Source of the DNA: Thermoplasmata archaeon
Lineage (GTDB): Archaea > Thermoplasmatota > Thermoplasmata > Lutacidiplasmatales > UBA184
Length of the DNA stretch: 33,449 nt
Direction: 5' to 3'
Assembly (NCBI GenBank): GCA_028864975.1
Contig: JAGWLG010000038.1
Location: 1-33,449, forward strand
In this document: positions 15,528 through 22,600 of the stretch, in pieces
How the letters are laid out: every line of letters starts with the position of its first letter
Numbering within the stretch: the first letter of the stretch is position 1
Translations under genes and position numbers: made by a program
The notes under the pieces: generated by a model
Databases searched by the model: none
Told to the model about the DNA's origin: nothing
What the model saw: only the letters and a program-made list of their open reading frames with translations

Positions 15528-16502
15528 ATGGCCCAGGCCGCCCACGCCGCAGCCCGTGTCCCCACCTCGGCGATCGACGAGCGCATCGACGGAGCCCTTC
15601 AGCATCTCAGGAATCCCAAGGTCCAGGCGGGGGTCGTTCTAGGCTCGCACGCGCGCCGCGCAATGAGCGAGTTCCTTCATGGTCGGGACTTCGTCGAGAT
15701 CCCGCCCGTGATCGTGGCGCCGGTCACGGACCCCCTCAACCATCCGGTCTCGGACCCTCGCGTCGACTACTACGGCCACGATTTCCAGCTCACCCGCTCG
15801 ATGATCTTCCACAAGCAGCTGGCCACCCTCGCGTTCGAGAAGGTCTTCTGCTTCTCGCCGAACCTGCGCTTCGAGCCGCTGGACCGCAGCGGGACCGGTC
15901 GTCACCTGGTCGAGTTCACGCAGATGGACCTCGAGGTCCGCGACGCGGGACGCGACGACATCATGCGCCTGGTCGAAGAGATGCTCACCTCGGTGGTCAG
16001 CACGGTCCGCTCGCGGGCGGCGCCCATTCTCCAGGAGCTGGGTCGGACGCTGCCGCCGATCTCCTCTCGGCTTCGAAGGGTGCGGTACGAGGACGCGCAG
16101 AAGGAGTTCGGCCCCTCCTTCGAGCTCGAGCTCTCCCGACGCGCGAAGGAGCCCTTCTGGATCATCGACATCCCGCTCCTCGAACGGGAGTTCTACGACC
16201 GCGAGGACCCAAAGCACCCCGGGTTCCTCCTCGACATGGACCTGATCTATCCCGAGGGGTACGGCGAAGCGATCTCGGGGGGAGAGCGGGAGCACGAGCT
16301 GGGCCGCATTCTCGAGCGGATCCGCGCGAAGGGCCAGACCCCCGACGAGTTCCGCTGGTACGTCGAAGCGGCGAGGCAGGGCCTTCCCCCTTCCTGCGGG
16401 TTCGGGATCGGCATCGAGCGGCTCAGCCGGTGGCTGGGAGGGCTACGGACCGTGGAGGAAACGACCCTGTTCCCGAAGCGCATCGGCGCCTGGTCGCTCT
16501 GA
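15528..16502 (+). CDS. Asparaginyl-tRNA synthetase-like protein without anticodon domain; candidate archaeal asparagine synthetase
   Basis: A protein of 324 residues covering only the class IIb catalytic core. Motif 1 lies in the segment GRDFVEIPPVIV, motif 2 is LRFEPLDRS...HLVEFTQMD, and motif 3 is GFGIGIER at 291-298 with Arg298. The N-terminal OB-fold that grips the tRNA anticodon in AspRS/AsnRS is missing: only about 30 residues precede the core. Archaeal proteins of this build, first described in Pyrococcus, make asparagine from aspartate and ammonia through an aspartyl-adenylate, rather than charging tRNA. I favour that role, but a tRNA-related paralog cannot be excluded. The ATG is fixed by a leaderless-type promoter. 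It converges with the PKD membrane-protein gene, 6 nt apart. Confidence 0.8.
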   Translation: MAQAAHAAARVPTSAIDERIDGALQHLRNPKVQAGVVLGSHARRAMSEFLHGRDFVEIPPVIVAPVTDPLNHPVSDPRVDYYGHDFQLTRSMIFHKQLATLAFEKVFCFSPNLRFEPLDRSGTGRHLVEFTQMDLEVRDAGRDDIMRLVEEMLTSVVSTVRSRAAPILQELGRTLPPISSRLRRVRYEDAQKEFGPSFELELSRRAKEPFWIIDIPLLEREFYDREDPKHPGFLLDMDLIYPEGYGEAISGGEREHELGRILERIRAKGQTPDEFRWYVEAARQGLPPSCGFGIGIERLSRWLGGLRTVEETTLFPKRIGAWSL

Positions 16503-16508
16503 GGGGCC

Positions 16509-17534
16509 TCAACGGGAGCGTCGTGGGGTCGAAAGATCGAGGAGCTCAGGGTCCTCGGGCGTCCCTACGACGAACATCCGGTTCGGGTCCGCCCCCCAGG
16601 GAAGGATGGCGAACTGCTTCGTGGGGTCGAGCCCCAACGCCGCTCGATACTCCTTCTGCCAGTGGGGGGTCGCCTCGCGCATCGGGACGCGTCCGTTCTG
16701 CACCCAGGGCCCGCTCGGATCGCGGACCCAGATGACGCCGTGGCCCATCGGCCCGCGTGCCAAGGTCGAAGACGGTTCCCCGAGGGTGGGAGCTCTGCGG
16801 GCCCCCGGCGCGGAAGGAGATCGACCGCGATAGCCCGGGCGGGCAGTAGGGGAGCTCGAGGGAGGGGGAGCTAGCGAGGTCGCCTTCTTGGGCGTGATCG
16901 ATGGTGAAGGAGTGTGCGGCGGCTCCTTCGGAGGGGAAAGTGGAGGGTGGTACCCCCGACGTCCCTGATCTCGCCGCGCGGGACGGACCACGAGGAGGGT
17001 GAGCACAGCGATCGCGACTACGAGCACCGACGTGGCTCCCAGGATGGCCGCCCACCCGATAGGAGGAACGGACAGGCTCGGGCCAGTGCCCCCGCTGGCC
17101 GGTGCGCCCTCGGAGGGGGGGACCGAGGCGGACGCGACATCTATCGTGACCGAGCTCTGCGCGTCGGCCCCTGTGCCGTTGTCGGTCCCGTTCAGGGTCG
17201 CCGTGTAGATCCCCGGGACCTCGTACGTGTGGGTCGCGTGAACGCCATGCCCGGCGCCGTGATCGCCGAAGCCCCAATCGAGGCGGACCCCGTGGCCAGA
17301 GTCGCCCTGCGTGGTGGCCACAAAGCGCACGATGAGCGGGGCCGCGCCCCACGTCACCGAGGCGTTCACCGTCACGTGGAACCCCCCATCACCCGCCCCC
17401 GAAGGACCGGTCGCACCCTGGGCGCCTGGGAGGACCCCGACCAGGAAGGTCCCCAGGGCCAGTGCGAGCAACGGAACGAGCGGCCACCGACCCCCCGAGA
17501 GCGACGAGCGAGCATCCCGCCCGGCGGACGGCAT
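16509..17534 (-). CDS. PKD-domain membrane protein with proline-rich cytoplasmic tail
   Basis: A protein of 341 residues. Signal peptide or first membrane helix at about 17-40, one PKD domain at about 50-133 (LDWGFGDHGAG, ATHTYEVPGIYTATL), a short linker, and a membrane helix at about 157-182 followed by the basic stretch RPARRDQGRRGY. The cytoplasmic side has a proline/serine-rich spacer (about 185-245) and a compact C-terminal segment of about 90 residues (GHGVIWVRDPSGPW to the end) that I do not recognise. This layout could link an outer PKD module to a cytoplasmic partner. The ATG at 17534 lies 27 nt from the centre of a CCTTAAAC/GTTTAAGG box, so the mRNA should be leaderless. Confidence 0.75.
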   Translation of the reverse strand: MPSAGRDARSSLSGGRWPLVPLLALALGTFLVGVLPGAQGATGPSGAGDGGFHVTVNASVTWGAAPLIVRFVATTQGDSGHGVRLDWGFGDHGAGHGVHATHTYEVPGIYTATLNGTDNGTGADAQSSVTIDVASASVPPSEGAPASGGTGPSLSVPPIGWAAILGATSVLVVAIAVLTLLVVRPARRDQGRRGYHPPLSPPKEPPHTPSPSITPKKATSLAPPPSSSPTARPGYRGRSPSAPGARRAPTLGEPSSTLARGPMGHGVIWVRDPSGPWVQNGRVPMREATPHWQKEYRAALGLDPTKQFAILPWGADPNRMFVVGTPEDPELLDLSTPRRSR

Positions 17535-17556
17535 GTCGCTCTCACCGTCCCTCTCC

Positions 17557-17564
17557 CCTTAAAC
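17557..17564 (-). promoter_or_regulatory. TATA-like box of the PKD membrane protein
   Basis: GTTTAAGG on the minus strand is centred 26-27 nt before ATG 17534, the exact spacing expected for a leaderless archaeal mRNA. Confidence 0.55.
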
Positions 17565-17621
17565 TGGCCGTCGGACGGGGCGGTCAGGACCGGAATCCGG
17601 ACGGTGGCCCAGGCCTCGCGC

Positions 17622-18233
17622 CTAGAGCGTAACGGAACCCGTGACCAAGGACCCGTTGGTCCCGTAGATCGAGATTGTCGCCTGGACCAGCTGCACATGG
17701 CCCGACGCCAGCACGACCAGCGTCTCGCCTCCCGTAAGGATGGTCGGGTAGTCCGAGGGGGTAGCGTTCCATTGATGCCAGCCCGCGGCATCGAAATACG
17801 CCAGCTGAGCCGCGCCCCCCGGGGCGATGAGCAGCGCGGTCCATCCAGAGGTCGGCGGAACGACGCCACAAGCGCTTTCGCCCCGCATCCCTGCGGTCCC
17901 CGCGGGAGTCGCGCTCGTGCTCCCAGGCTCGGTCAGCGCTAGGCCGAGGTTCGCGGTCGTAAGGGAGCGCGTCGTGCCACCGATGGTGATGTTGTAAGCG
18001 GTGGCCCCATCGCAGGTCCATCCCACCGTGGTGGTCATCGTGACGGCGCTCGTGATGGGGCAGTCGCATCTCACGGGGGTCGCGAACAGCCACAGCGAGG
18101 CGACAAGGCCGAAGAGAAGGACCACCCCCACCGAGACCAAGAGCACGACTCCCCAGAGGAAGCGGTAGGGGGACCCCCTCGGGAGAGGGGGTGCGGCCTC
18201 TCGGTAGGTCCACTCTGGAGGGAGCTCGGTCAT
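17622..18233 (-). CDS. Single-pass membrane protein with outer beta domain
   Basis: A protein of 203 residues, not recognised. A short cytoplasmic N-terminus (MTELPPEWTYREAAPP) leads into a long membrane helix (about 25-50) and then a serine/threonine-rich outer domain with cysteines in CDCPITS and GWTCDG and one later (SACGVV), which may form disulphides. ATG 18233 was chosen because the 41 residues the longer frame would add upstream look non-coding and overlap the neighbouring gene. It resembles in plan the small membrane proteins at 21.9-23.2 kb but lacks the second helix. Possibly in an operon with the 108-residue gene 79 nt upstream. Confidence 0.6.
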   Translation of the reverse strand: MTELPPEWTYREAAPPLPRGSPYRFLWGVVLLVSVGVVLLFGLVASLWLFATPVRCDCPITSAVTMTTTVGWTCDGATAYNITIGGTTRSLTTANLGLALTEPGSTSATPAGTAGMRGESACGVVPPTSGWTALLIAPGGAAQLAYFDAAGWHQWNATPSDYPTILTGGETLVVLASGHVQLVQATISIYGTNGSLVTGSVTL

Positions 18234-18312
18234 CGTGCTGTCGGACCTTCTCCCCCCACGTGCTGCCCGTTCTGCCCCGTTCCCTCTGACGACCGTGGTC
18301 CGCGGGGATTCC

Positions 18313-18639
18313 TCAGACGGGGGGCAGCACGGAAGCCAAGAAGGGGAATGCTTCAAGTCCTAGCACCATGCCCACGAGCGTTCCCACGGTCGCGGCGGGT
18401 GTCGCTGGATCCGGCCGCAAGGCCCTCCGATATCGCGTCTGCCGGGAGAGGCGCGGCGCGCGGGCTCCCCATTCCCAGCACAGGGTCCGCATGAGCCCCT
18501 TCTCCCACGCCAGATAGAGTACCAGGAGCAGGGAGAAGAAGAGCCCCCTAGGGCCTAGCCACCCAACGAGGACGAGCACCACGGTGACCCCGAGGCTCCC
18601 CCAGAGAAGCCCCCGACCCAGACGACTCGCAACGGACAT
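18313..18639 (-). CDS. Small membrane protein, function unknown
   Basis: A protein of 108 residues with hydrophobic stretches at about 8-27 and 30-46 (ending LAWEKG), a basic arginine-rich loop (RAPRLSRQTRYRRALRP), and a third hydrophobic stretch near the C-terminus (GTLVGMVLGLEAFPFLASVL). It should be a two- or three-helix membrane protein with the basic loop inside. No family is recognised. It sits 79 nt upstream of the membrane protein at 17622-18233, on the same strand. Confidence 0.5.
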   Translation of the reverse strand: MSVASRLGRGLLWGSLGVTVVLVLVGWLGPRGLFFSLLLVLYLAWEKGLMRTLCWEWGARAPRLSRQTRYRRALRPDPATPAATVGTLVGMVLGLEAFPFLASVLPPV

Positions 18640-19124
18640 GGCCCTTCACGACCCGACGAGGGGGTCAAGTCCTACTTCAATGCGCACACCCACGTATCGA
18701 CATGCAGCGACAATCCCATCGATGCATGCCGACTCACGGCCGCGTTACCCCCTCCTCGACGACCCGAGGCTAGCCCCACGACCGGCGCGGCATCTTCTCG
18801 GATGGTCGAGAGGGGTACCGGCGCCGGCCAAGGTCCACACCGGGTCGGCAGAGGTGAGAGCGTGGCGCTCGCGAGGACCGATAGGCCATGAGCCTCAGAA
18901 GGGCGCCGGTCCCCCCACTCAGGGGTGGCGGATGGCGCCGTGAAGCTGCCGTGTGGTTCGCGGCCTCCCTCCAGCTCTTTGCCTCCCCGCCGAAGGAACG
19001 ACCGCACCCTCAGTCGCTTCGATCGGGGCCGGGCTCGGCTGTCATGATCCAGCATCGAGGCCGCTGACCGACTCCGACATGAAGCCTGTCGGCACGCGTG
19101 CGAGCGTGCTGGGGCGGGAGCAGT
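18640..19124. ncRNA. Gene-free, hairpin-rich block; candidate structured RNA or element remnant
   Basis: No convincing gene in 485 nt. The open frames on both strands (for example 18672-19055 minus) are rich in Arg, Pro and Ser and look non-coding. Stems visible by eye: TCG-A-CATGCA with TGCATG-C-CGA (18697-18732); GGTCC (18832-18836) with GGACC (18875-18879) enclosing GAGCG-TGG-CGCTC (18858-18870); GGCGCC 18902-18907 with 18934-18939 enclosing CCCC-ACTCA-GGGG; GTTC/CGG (18956-18963) with CCG/GAAC (18990-18999); and two adjacent hairpins at 19074-19092 and 19092-19109. This density suggests a structured RNA, strand unknown. I could not match it to SRP RNA, RNase P RNA or a tRNA by their hallmark bases. 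A mobile-element RNA (group II intron-like or omega-RNA-like) is possible. Confidence 0.4.
19074..19109 (-). terminator. Tandem hairpins just downstream of tes
   Basis: CCGACA-N7-TGTCGG (19074-19092) is followed at once by GCACGC-N6-GCGTGC (19092-19109), each with a 6-bp stem. They start 16 nt past the tes stop, on the side where its transcript ends, so they may act as a terminator or 3' stabiliser, or be the edge of the structured block. There is no T tract. Confidence 0.35.
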
Positions 19125-20834
19125 CTACGCCGCGCTCATCCCGGGCTGCCCCTTGAGCGCCCGGATACGGTAGTACTCAGCGTCGACGATGACCTCGCCG
19201 TTGACCCCCATGGTCTCCAGCGACTTCGCCTTCACCTTGTCCATCCCCTTCTGCTTCTGGAAGTCCCCGACCGGGATGGAGAACTTCTGCTCCACCTCCG
19301 TCCGGTAGATCGGGCCCGAGTTGTACGAGCAGAACGGGATGATCCGCCCGTCGGGGACCGAGTAGTGGATGTCGCAGCGCATCAGGCGCTGGATGTCGTA
19401 GTCGTAGGCGTCCTGGAAGTGCATGTTGCCGATGTAGAGCGCCCTCCAGGCGAACTTCCCGACGGCGTCCTTTGACCCTTCGGTGAAGATGCCCGCGATG
19501 ACCTTCACGACGTTCTTCTCGTTGATCCCTTCCGGGGCCTTCGAGAAGTCGAAGTACTTCGACACGTTGTGCATGAGCTGCGCCCCCGCGATCGCGCTGC
19601 GGACGCGCGCGAAGCGTGCCTCGCGGTACTTCTCGATGAGCTGCTCGACGTTCTCGAAGAACCCGTCGACGTCCATGAACCGCGTGAGCGGGGTGATCCT
19701 CCGCTGGGAGTCCACGAACGCGAAGGTGGCGCAACCACATCCGGGGTGCGTGGTGAGCGTCATCTTCTCCTCGCCATGGATGATCGAGACCAGCTCCGAG
19801 ATCGGGGCAACGGACGGGACCGGGAAGAAGTCGGACTTCTCGAAGGGCCCCTCGTTGCAGAGGATCCGGACCAGGTCGCTCTGGGTGAACCGCATCGCGA
19901 AGCGGTCCTTGTCCGGGATACGGGCCGTGAGCGCGACCGGCTGGAAGTTGACCCCCCGGACCACGTCCAGGTTGTCCAGCGCGAAGTCGATCGTGGGCAT
20001 GATCTGGTTCTCGTTGAACCCGCCGACGAGCGTCGGGACGAGCACGACGGAGAGCGGCTTGTCGGGCTTGCCCGCGTCCAGCTCATCCTGGGGCGAGTGG
20101 GTGCGGCGCGCGTTCTCGATGGCGCGCTGCTTCACCTTGAGCAGCGGGACGCCGCGCACCTTGCGGTAGATCTCGTCGTCGAGGCCATCGAACTGCAGGT
20201 AGAGGGTGTGCAGGTGGTTGTTGCGGGACGCCTGAGCGAAGCCGGGTTCGTTCGCCATCCGGATCCCGTTCGTCGCCACCTGGATCTGCTTGAACCCCAG
20301 CTGGTAGGCCATGTTGCAGGCGTCCAGGAAGAGCGGGGAGAGCGTGGGCTCTCCGCCCGAGAACTGGACCGCGACGGCCCCCACGGGCTTTTGCTCGCGG
20401 AGCGTCTTCAGCATGAAGTAGATCTGCTCGCGGGAGGGTTCGTACACGTACCCCGCGGCGTTCGCGTTCGCGAAACAGACCGGGCACTTCAGATTGCAGC
20501 GGTTCGTCAGGTCCATCAGGGCGAGCCCCGTGTGGGACTTGTGGTGCGTGCACATCCCGCAGGTGTCGGGGCACCCCTTGAACTTGTCATAGTAGGGGTT
20601 CTCGTAGCCGACCCCGTCGTGGGCGTAGACCTCCATCCGGAGGTAGAAGTCGACATCGTTGGAGATGACGTCCCAGAAGTACCCGTGCGTCCGGCAGGTC
20701 TTCTCCATGACGACCCGTCCTTCCTTCTCGCGCACGACGGCTGGGATGACCTTGATGCACTCCGGGCAGACGGAGGCGGTCTTTCGGGGGAGTCCACGGG
20801 GGGCCTGGAATTCCTTCATCACGCGGGCGGGCAT
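19125..20834 (-). CDS. tes: Radical SAM tetraether lipid synthase
   Basis: A protein of 569 residues. Tes enzymes (Methanocaldococcus MJ0619 and Methanosarcina homologues) join the phytanyl tails of archaeal diether lipids by C-C bonds to give membrane-spanning tetraethers (GDGTs), acting at the cytoplasmic membrane face. Evidence: the radical SAM cluster motif C113-NLK-C117-PV-C120, the SAM-binding GGEPT at 160-164, an N-terminal metal-binding cysteine set (C23-PE-C26, C47), a second set CPDTCGMC (C88, C92, C95), and more cysteines C-terminally (HPGCGC, RCDIHYS, IPFCSY). This extra-cluster architecture is typical of Tes; the B12-binding domain of the ring-forming GrsA/B is absent. ATG 20834 is preceded by GGAAGGAAG. 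It is expressed alone, divergent from two small unknown genes. Confidence 0.92.
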   Translation of the reverse strand: MPARVMKEFQAPRGLPRKTASVCPECIKVIPAVVREKEGRVVMEKTCRTHGYFWDVISNDVDFYLRMEVYAHDGVGYENPYYDKFKGCPDTCGMCTHHKSHTGLALMDLTNRCNLKCPVCFANANAAGYVYEPSREQIYFMLKTLREQKPVGAVAVQFSGGEPTLSPLFLDACNMAYQLGFKQIQVATNGIRMANEPGFAQASRNNHLHTLYLQFDGLDDEIYRKVRGVPLLKVKQRAIENARRTHSPQDELDAGKPDKPLSVVLVPTLVGGFNENQIMPTIDFALDNLDVVRGVNFQPVALTARIPDKDRFAMRFTQSDLVRILCNEGPFEKSDFFPVPSVAPISELVSIIHGEEKMTLTTHPGCGCATFAFVDSQRRITPLTRFMDVDGFFENVEQLIEKYREARFARVRSAIAGAQLMHNVSKYFDFSKAPEGINEKNVVKVIAGIFTEGSKDAVGKFAWRALYIGNMHFQDAYDYDIQRLMRCDIHYSVPDGRIIPFCSYNSGPIYRTEVEQKFSIPVGDFQKQKGMDKVKAKSLETMGVNGEVIVDAEYYRIRALKGQPGMSAA

Positions 20835-20899
20835 GTTCTTCCTTCCTTCGTGAGGCTCGGCTTGGGGCCGACCTTGTCCTCCCCCACCTCCGCCCTACC

Positions 20900-20930
20900 T
20901 CTTAACGCCCTTGTCGCGAAGGCAGCGACA
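20900..20930 (-). promoter_or_regulatory. tes promoter with adjacent 19-bp palindrome
   Basis: The TATA-like CGTTAAGA (minus strand, 20907-20900) predicts a transcript start near 20878 and a 44-nt leader. Just upstream of it is the perfect inverted repeat TGTCGC-N7-GCGACA (20912-20930), centred 17 bp from the TATA centre. It covers the position of the BRE and the next turn, a good site for a regulator that blocks or recruits TFB. Confidence 0.5.
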
Positions 20931-20998
20931 GGTAAGGGGGGGTGTGAGGCACCCGCACGGGTGAGGTTCTGGTCCGGGAGGACCCTCGACCCCGTTCG

Positions 20999-21006
20999 CC
21001 TTAAGG
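20999..21006 (+). promoter_or_regulatory. TATA-like box of the 165-residue unknown gene
   Basis: CCTTAAGG is centred about 39 nt before ATG 21042, predicting a leader of about 13 nt. Confidence 0.45.
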
Positions 21007-21041
21007 CCCTTCCAGGTGCTCCCCCAAGCTCTCAAGGGATT

Positions 21042-21539
21042 ATGCCGAAGAACCGAAAGCGCTCCACCGCCGCCCCTGCCGCGAGAGCCAACCCCCCCTC
21101 TGCGAGTGGAAAGACGCGGCCCGCGACCCCTCCGACCGCGGCGAAGGCCCTCGTGCGGGTATCGGCGCCCCCCATGGCCCCTTCCCCCTCCCCCTCCTCA
21201 ACCCCGGGAACCCCCCTCTTGCGACTGGAGAAACCGTTCGACGTGGACGAGTTCTGTCAGCAGCTCGGAGAGACCCGCATCACGGCGACGGTCCCCCGCG
21301 AGAGCCTTCACGAGGTGCTGAAGCGCATCGTGGAGTTCATGGAGTTCGGGATCTACGTCTACGCGGTCGTGGTCCTCCCCGGGCCCTCCCCCACCCTGGA
21401 GAAGTTCACGCTCCAGCTCGACCGGATCGACTTCGACGTGCGGCGCAAAGGTTGGACCCCCTTCCAGGAGAAGGGGCGCTCGACCTCGCCGTTCGGGCCC
21501 GGGGACACCGGGTCGTCCAGCACCCCGCCGCACCCCTGA
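21042..21539 (+). CDS. Unknown protein with disordered N-terminus and compact C-terminal domain
   Basis: A protein of 165 residues. The first ~60 are a low-complexity basic, Ala/Pro/Ser-rich tail (MPKNRKRSTAAPAAR...). The following ~85 (LEKPFDVDEFCQQLGE to FDVRRKGW) alternate predicted strands and helices and include a hydrophobic helix-strand pair (VLKRIVEFMEFGIYVYAVVVL). No signal peptide, so it is likely cytoplasmic. Family not recognised. It is 14 nt ahead of a small coiled-coil gene and probably forms a two-gene unit with it, suggesting the two proteins work together. ATG 21042 fits the TATA-like box and is the first ATG after the promoter. Confidence 0.65.
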   Translation: MPKNRKRSTAAPAARANPPSASGKTRPATPPTAAKALVRVSAPPMAPSPSPSSTPGTPLLRLEKPFDVDEFCQQLGETRITATVPRESLHEVLKRIVEFMEFGIYVYAVVVLPGPSPTLEKFTLQLDRIDFDVRRKGWTPFQEKGRSTSPFGPGDTGSSSTPPHP

Positions 21540-21553
21540 AGTACCTCGACCTT

Positions 21554-21808
21554 GTGACCCTGTACCCTCGAGGCAGCCACACCTTGACCGACGATCACTG
21601 GACCGAACTCTCGGTGCGTCTGGAGGACCTCAAGCGTCAGGTGGAGACGCTCCGAGGTCAGCAGGAGGCGCTCGTGGAGAGCATCAACGAGCTCACCAAG
21701 ACCTTCCGCGCCCTTGCGGTCCACCTGGGGATCGCGACGGACACCTATCGGCCATCTTCGAGCTCCTCGGGCTCTCGCAGGAGCGAACCCCCTCCTGGTT
21801 TCGGTTGA
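21554..21808 (+). CDS. Small coiled-coil protein
   Basis: A protein of 84 residues. A heptad-like helix runs from about 13 to 53 (WTELSVRLEDLKRQVETL, QQEALVESINELTKTF), followed by a serine-rich tail ending EPPPGFG. GTG 21554 was chosen because it lies 14 nt after the previous stop; an earlier in-frame ATG at 21452 would sit inside the upstream gene. It probably oligomerises or binds the upstream gene product. No family recognised. Confidence 0.55.
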   Translation: MTLYPRGSHTLTDDHWTELSVRLEDLKRQVETLRGQQEALVESINELTKTFRALAVHLGIATDTYRPSSSSSGSRRSEPPPGFG

Positions 21809-21871
21809 ACGCTCGCCCTCTTGCAGGGGAGGTGGCCCCACGGACGTGGTTTCCACCAAATCGCGAGGTTC

Positions 21872-21879
21872 AAGTATGG
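21872..21879 (+). promoter_or_regulatory. TATA-like box of the first paralogous membrane protein
   Basis: AAGTATGG is centred 25-26 nt before GTG 21901, predicting a leaderless mRNA. CATAGATT at 21884-21891 is a second AT-rich stretch but lies too close to the start. Confidence 0.4.
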
Positions 21880-21900
21880 GAACCATAGATTTCCCTGCGG

Positions 21901-22458
21901 GTGGAATCCTTGCGTATCGGAATGGTGATCGCCGGAGTCGTCCTCGTCGTGATCGGAGCCCTGCTCTCGTTCGTGGTCATCACGGGCGTGCTACCATCGA
22001 CCGCCGTCCCGGCGAACGAGGCCCTCGTGATCACCCCCAAGAGCCTGGGGCTGCCGGCCCCGCTCACCATCCAGTGGTCCGGCGGCTCCTCCGCCACCTC
22101 GGTCCAGCTCTATGACTGTGGGACCACGACGCCCAGCAGCGGTGCGACGGGCGCCTGCGCCAGCTCCGCTATGCTGTCGGGGTCGGGAGGGAGCGGCACG
22201 TTCAACTTCATGGTGAGCGCGGGACACGTCTACGAGGTCATCCCCACGACCTCCGTCAACGTGACCGCGAACGGGGCCATCCCCCTCATCGGCATCCCCC
22301 TGTTCTTCATCGGGATCATCGTCCTGATCATCGGCGCGGTCCGGAAGAAGAAGCAGAAGCCCAGCGCAGCCCCACCCCAAGCGTGGCAGGGCGCGCCAGG
22401 GCAGGCGCCTCCCCAGGCTGGCGCCCCCGGATACCAGCAACCTCCCCCACAACGCTAA
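21901..22458 (+). CDS. Two-helix membrane protein with outer cysteine-containing domain (paralog A)
   Basis: A protein of 185 residues. First membrane helix at about 6-30, an outer domain of about 95 residues (IQWSGGSSATSVQLYDCG, a second cysteine in TGACASS), a second helix at about 126-148 ending AVRKKKQK, and a Pro/Gln-rich cytoplasmic tail (QAPPQAGAPGYQQPPPQR). The next gene has the same plan and a matching pattern in the outer domain (W..GG, Y.CG, second Cys, SG.SG), so the two are tandem paralogs. The tail may bind a cytoplasmic partner. Function unknown. GTG start supported by the leaderless-type promoter. Confidence 0.7.
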   Translation: MESLRIGMVIAGVVLVVIGALLSFVVITGVLPSTAVPANEALVITPKSLGLPAPLTIQWSGGSSATSVQLYDCGTTTPSSGATGACASSAMLSGSGGSGTFNFMVSAGHVYEVIPTTSVNVTANGAIPLIGIPLFFIGIIVLIIGAVRKKKQKPSAAPPQAWQGAPGQAPPQAGAPGYQQPPPQR

Positions 22459-22481
22459 GCCCGAGGCCTTCGCGACGCGGC

Positions 22482-22546
22482 GAGCTGGGGCCTGGCGCCC
22501 CAGCTCGTCAACCACTTCGCTCCATGGTCTTCGGACGAAGCCGAAG
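22482..22546. terminator. Two hairpins between the paralogous membrane-protein genes
   Basis: GAGCTGGGGC-CTGGC-GCCCCAGCTC (22482-22506) is a perfect 10-bp stem with a 5-nt loop, 24 nt after the first gene's stop. CTTCGG-N6-CCGAAG (22529-22546) follows. With no T tract this is not a classic terminator; it may still end or stabilise the upstream mRNA. The next gene has its own TATA-like box at 22560-22567. Confidence 0.45.
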
Positions 22547-22559
22547 GCTCGACCCAAGC

Positions 22560-22567
22560 ATTACGTA
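22560..22567 (+). promoter_or_regulatory. TATA-like box of the second paralogous membrane protein
   Basis: ATTACGTA is centred about 37 nt before ATG 22601, predicting a leader of about 10 nt. It lies just after the hairpin pair, so the two paralogs are likely separate transcription units. Confidence 0.4.
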
Positions 22568-22600
22568 GGAATCGGGGATTCCCCCCCTTCAGGTCGGGGC

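Noticed and set aside
18640..19124. RNase P RNA or SRP RNA
   Set aside because: No ACAGAA-type CR-V with a matching CR-I, and no SRP GNRA/AGCAGC helix 8 signature on either strand.
19569..21539. Plus-strand frame of 656 codons through tes
   Set aside because: Only its last 165 codons, after ATG 21042 and a promoter, look coding; the rest is antisense of tes.
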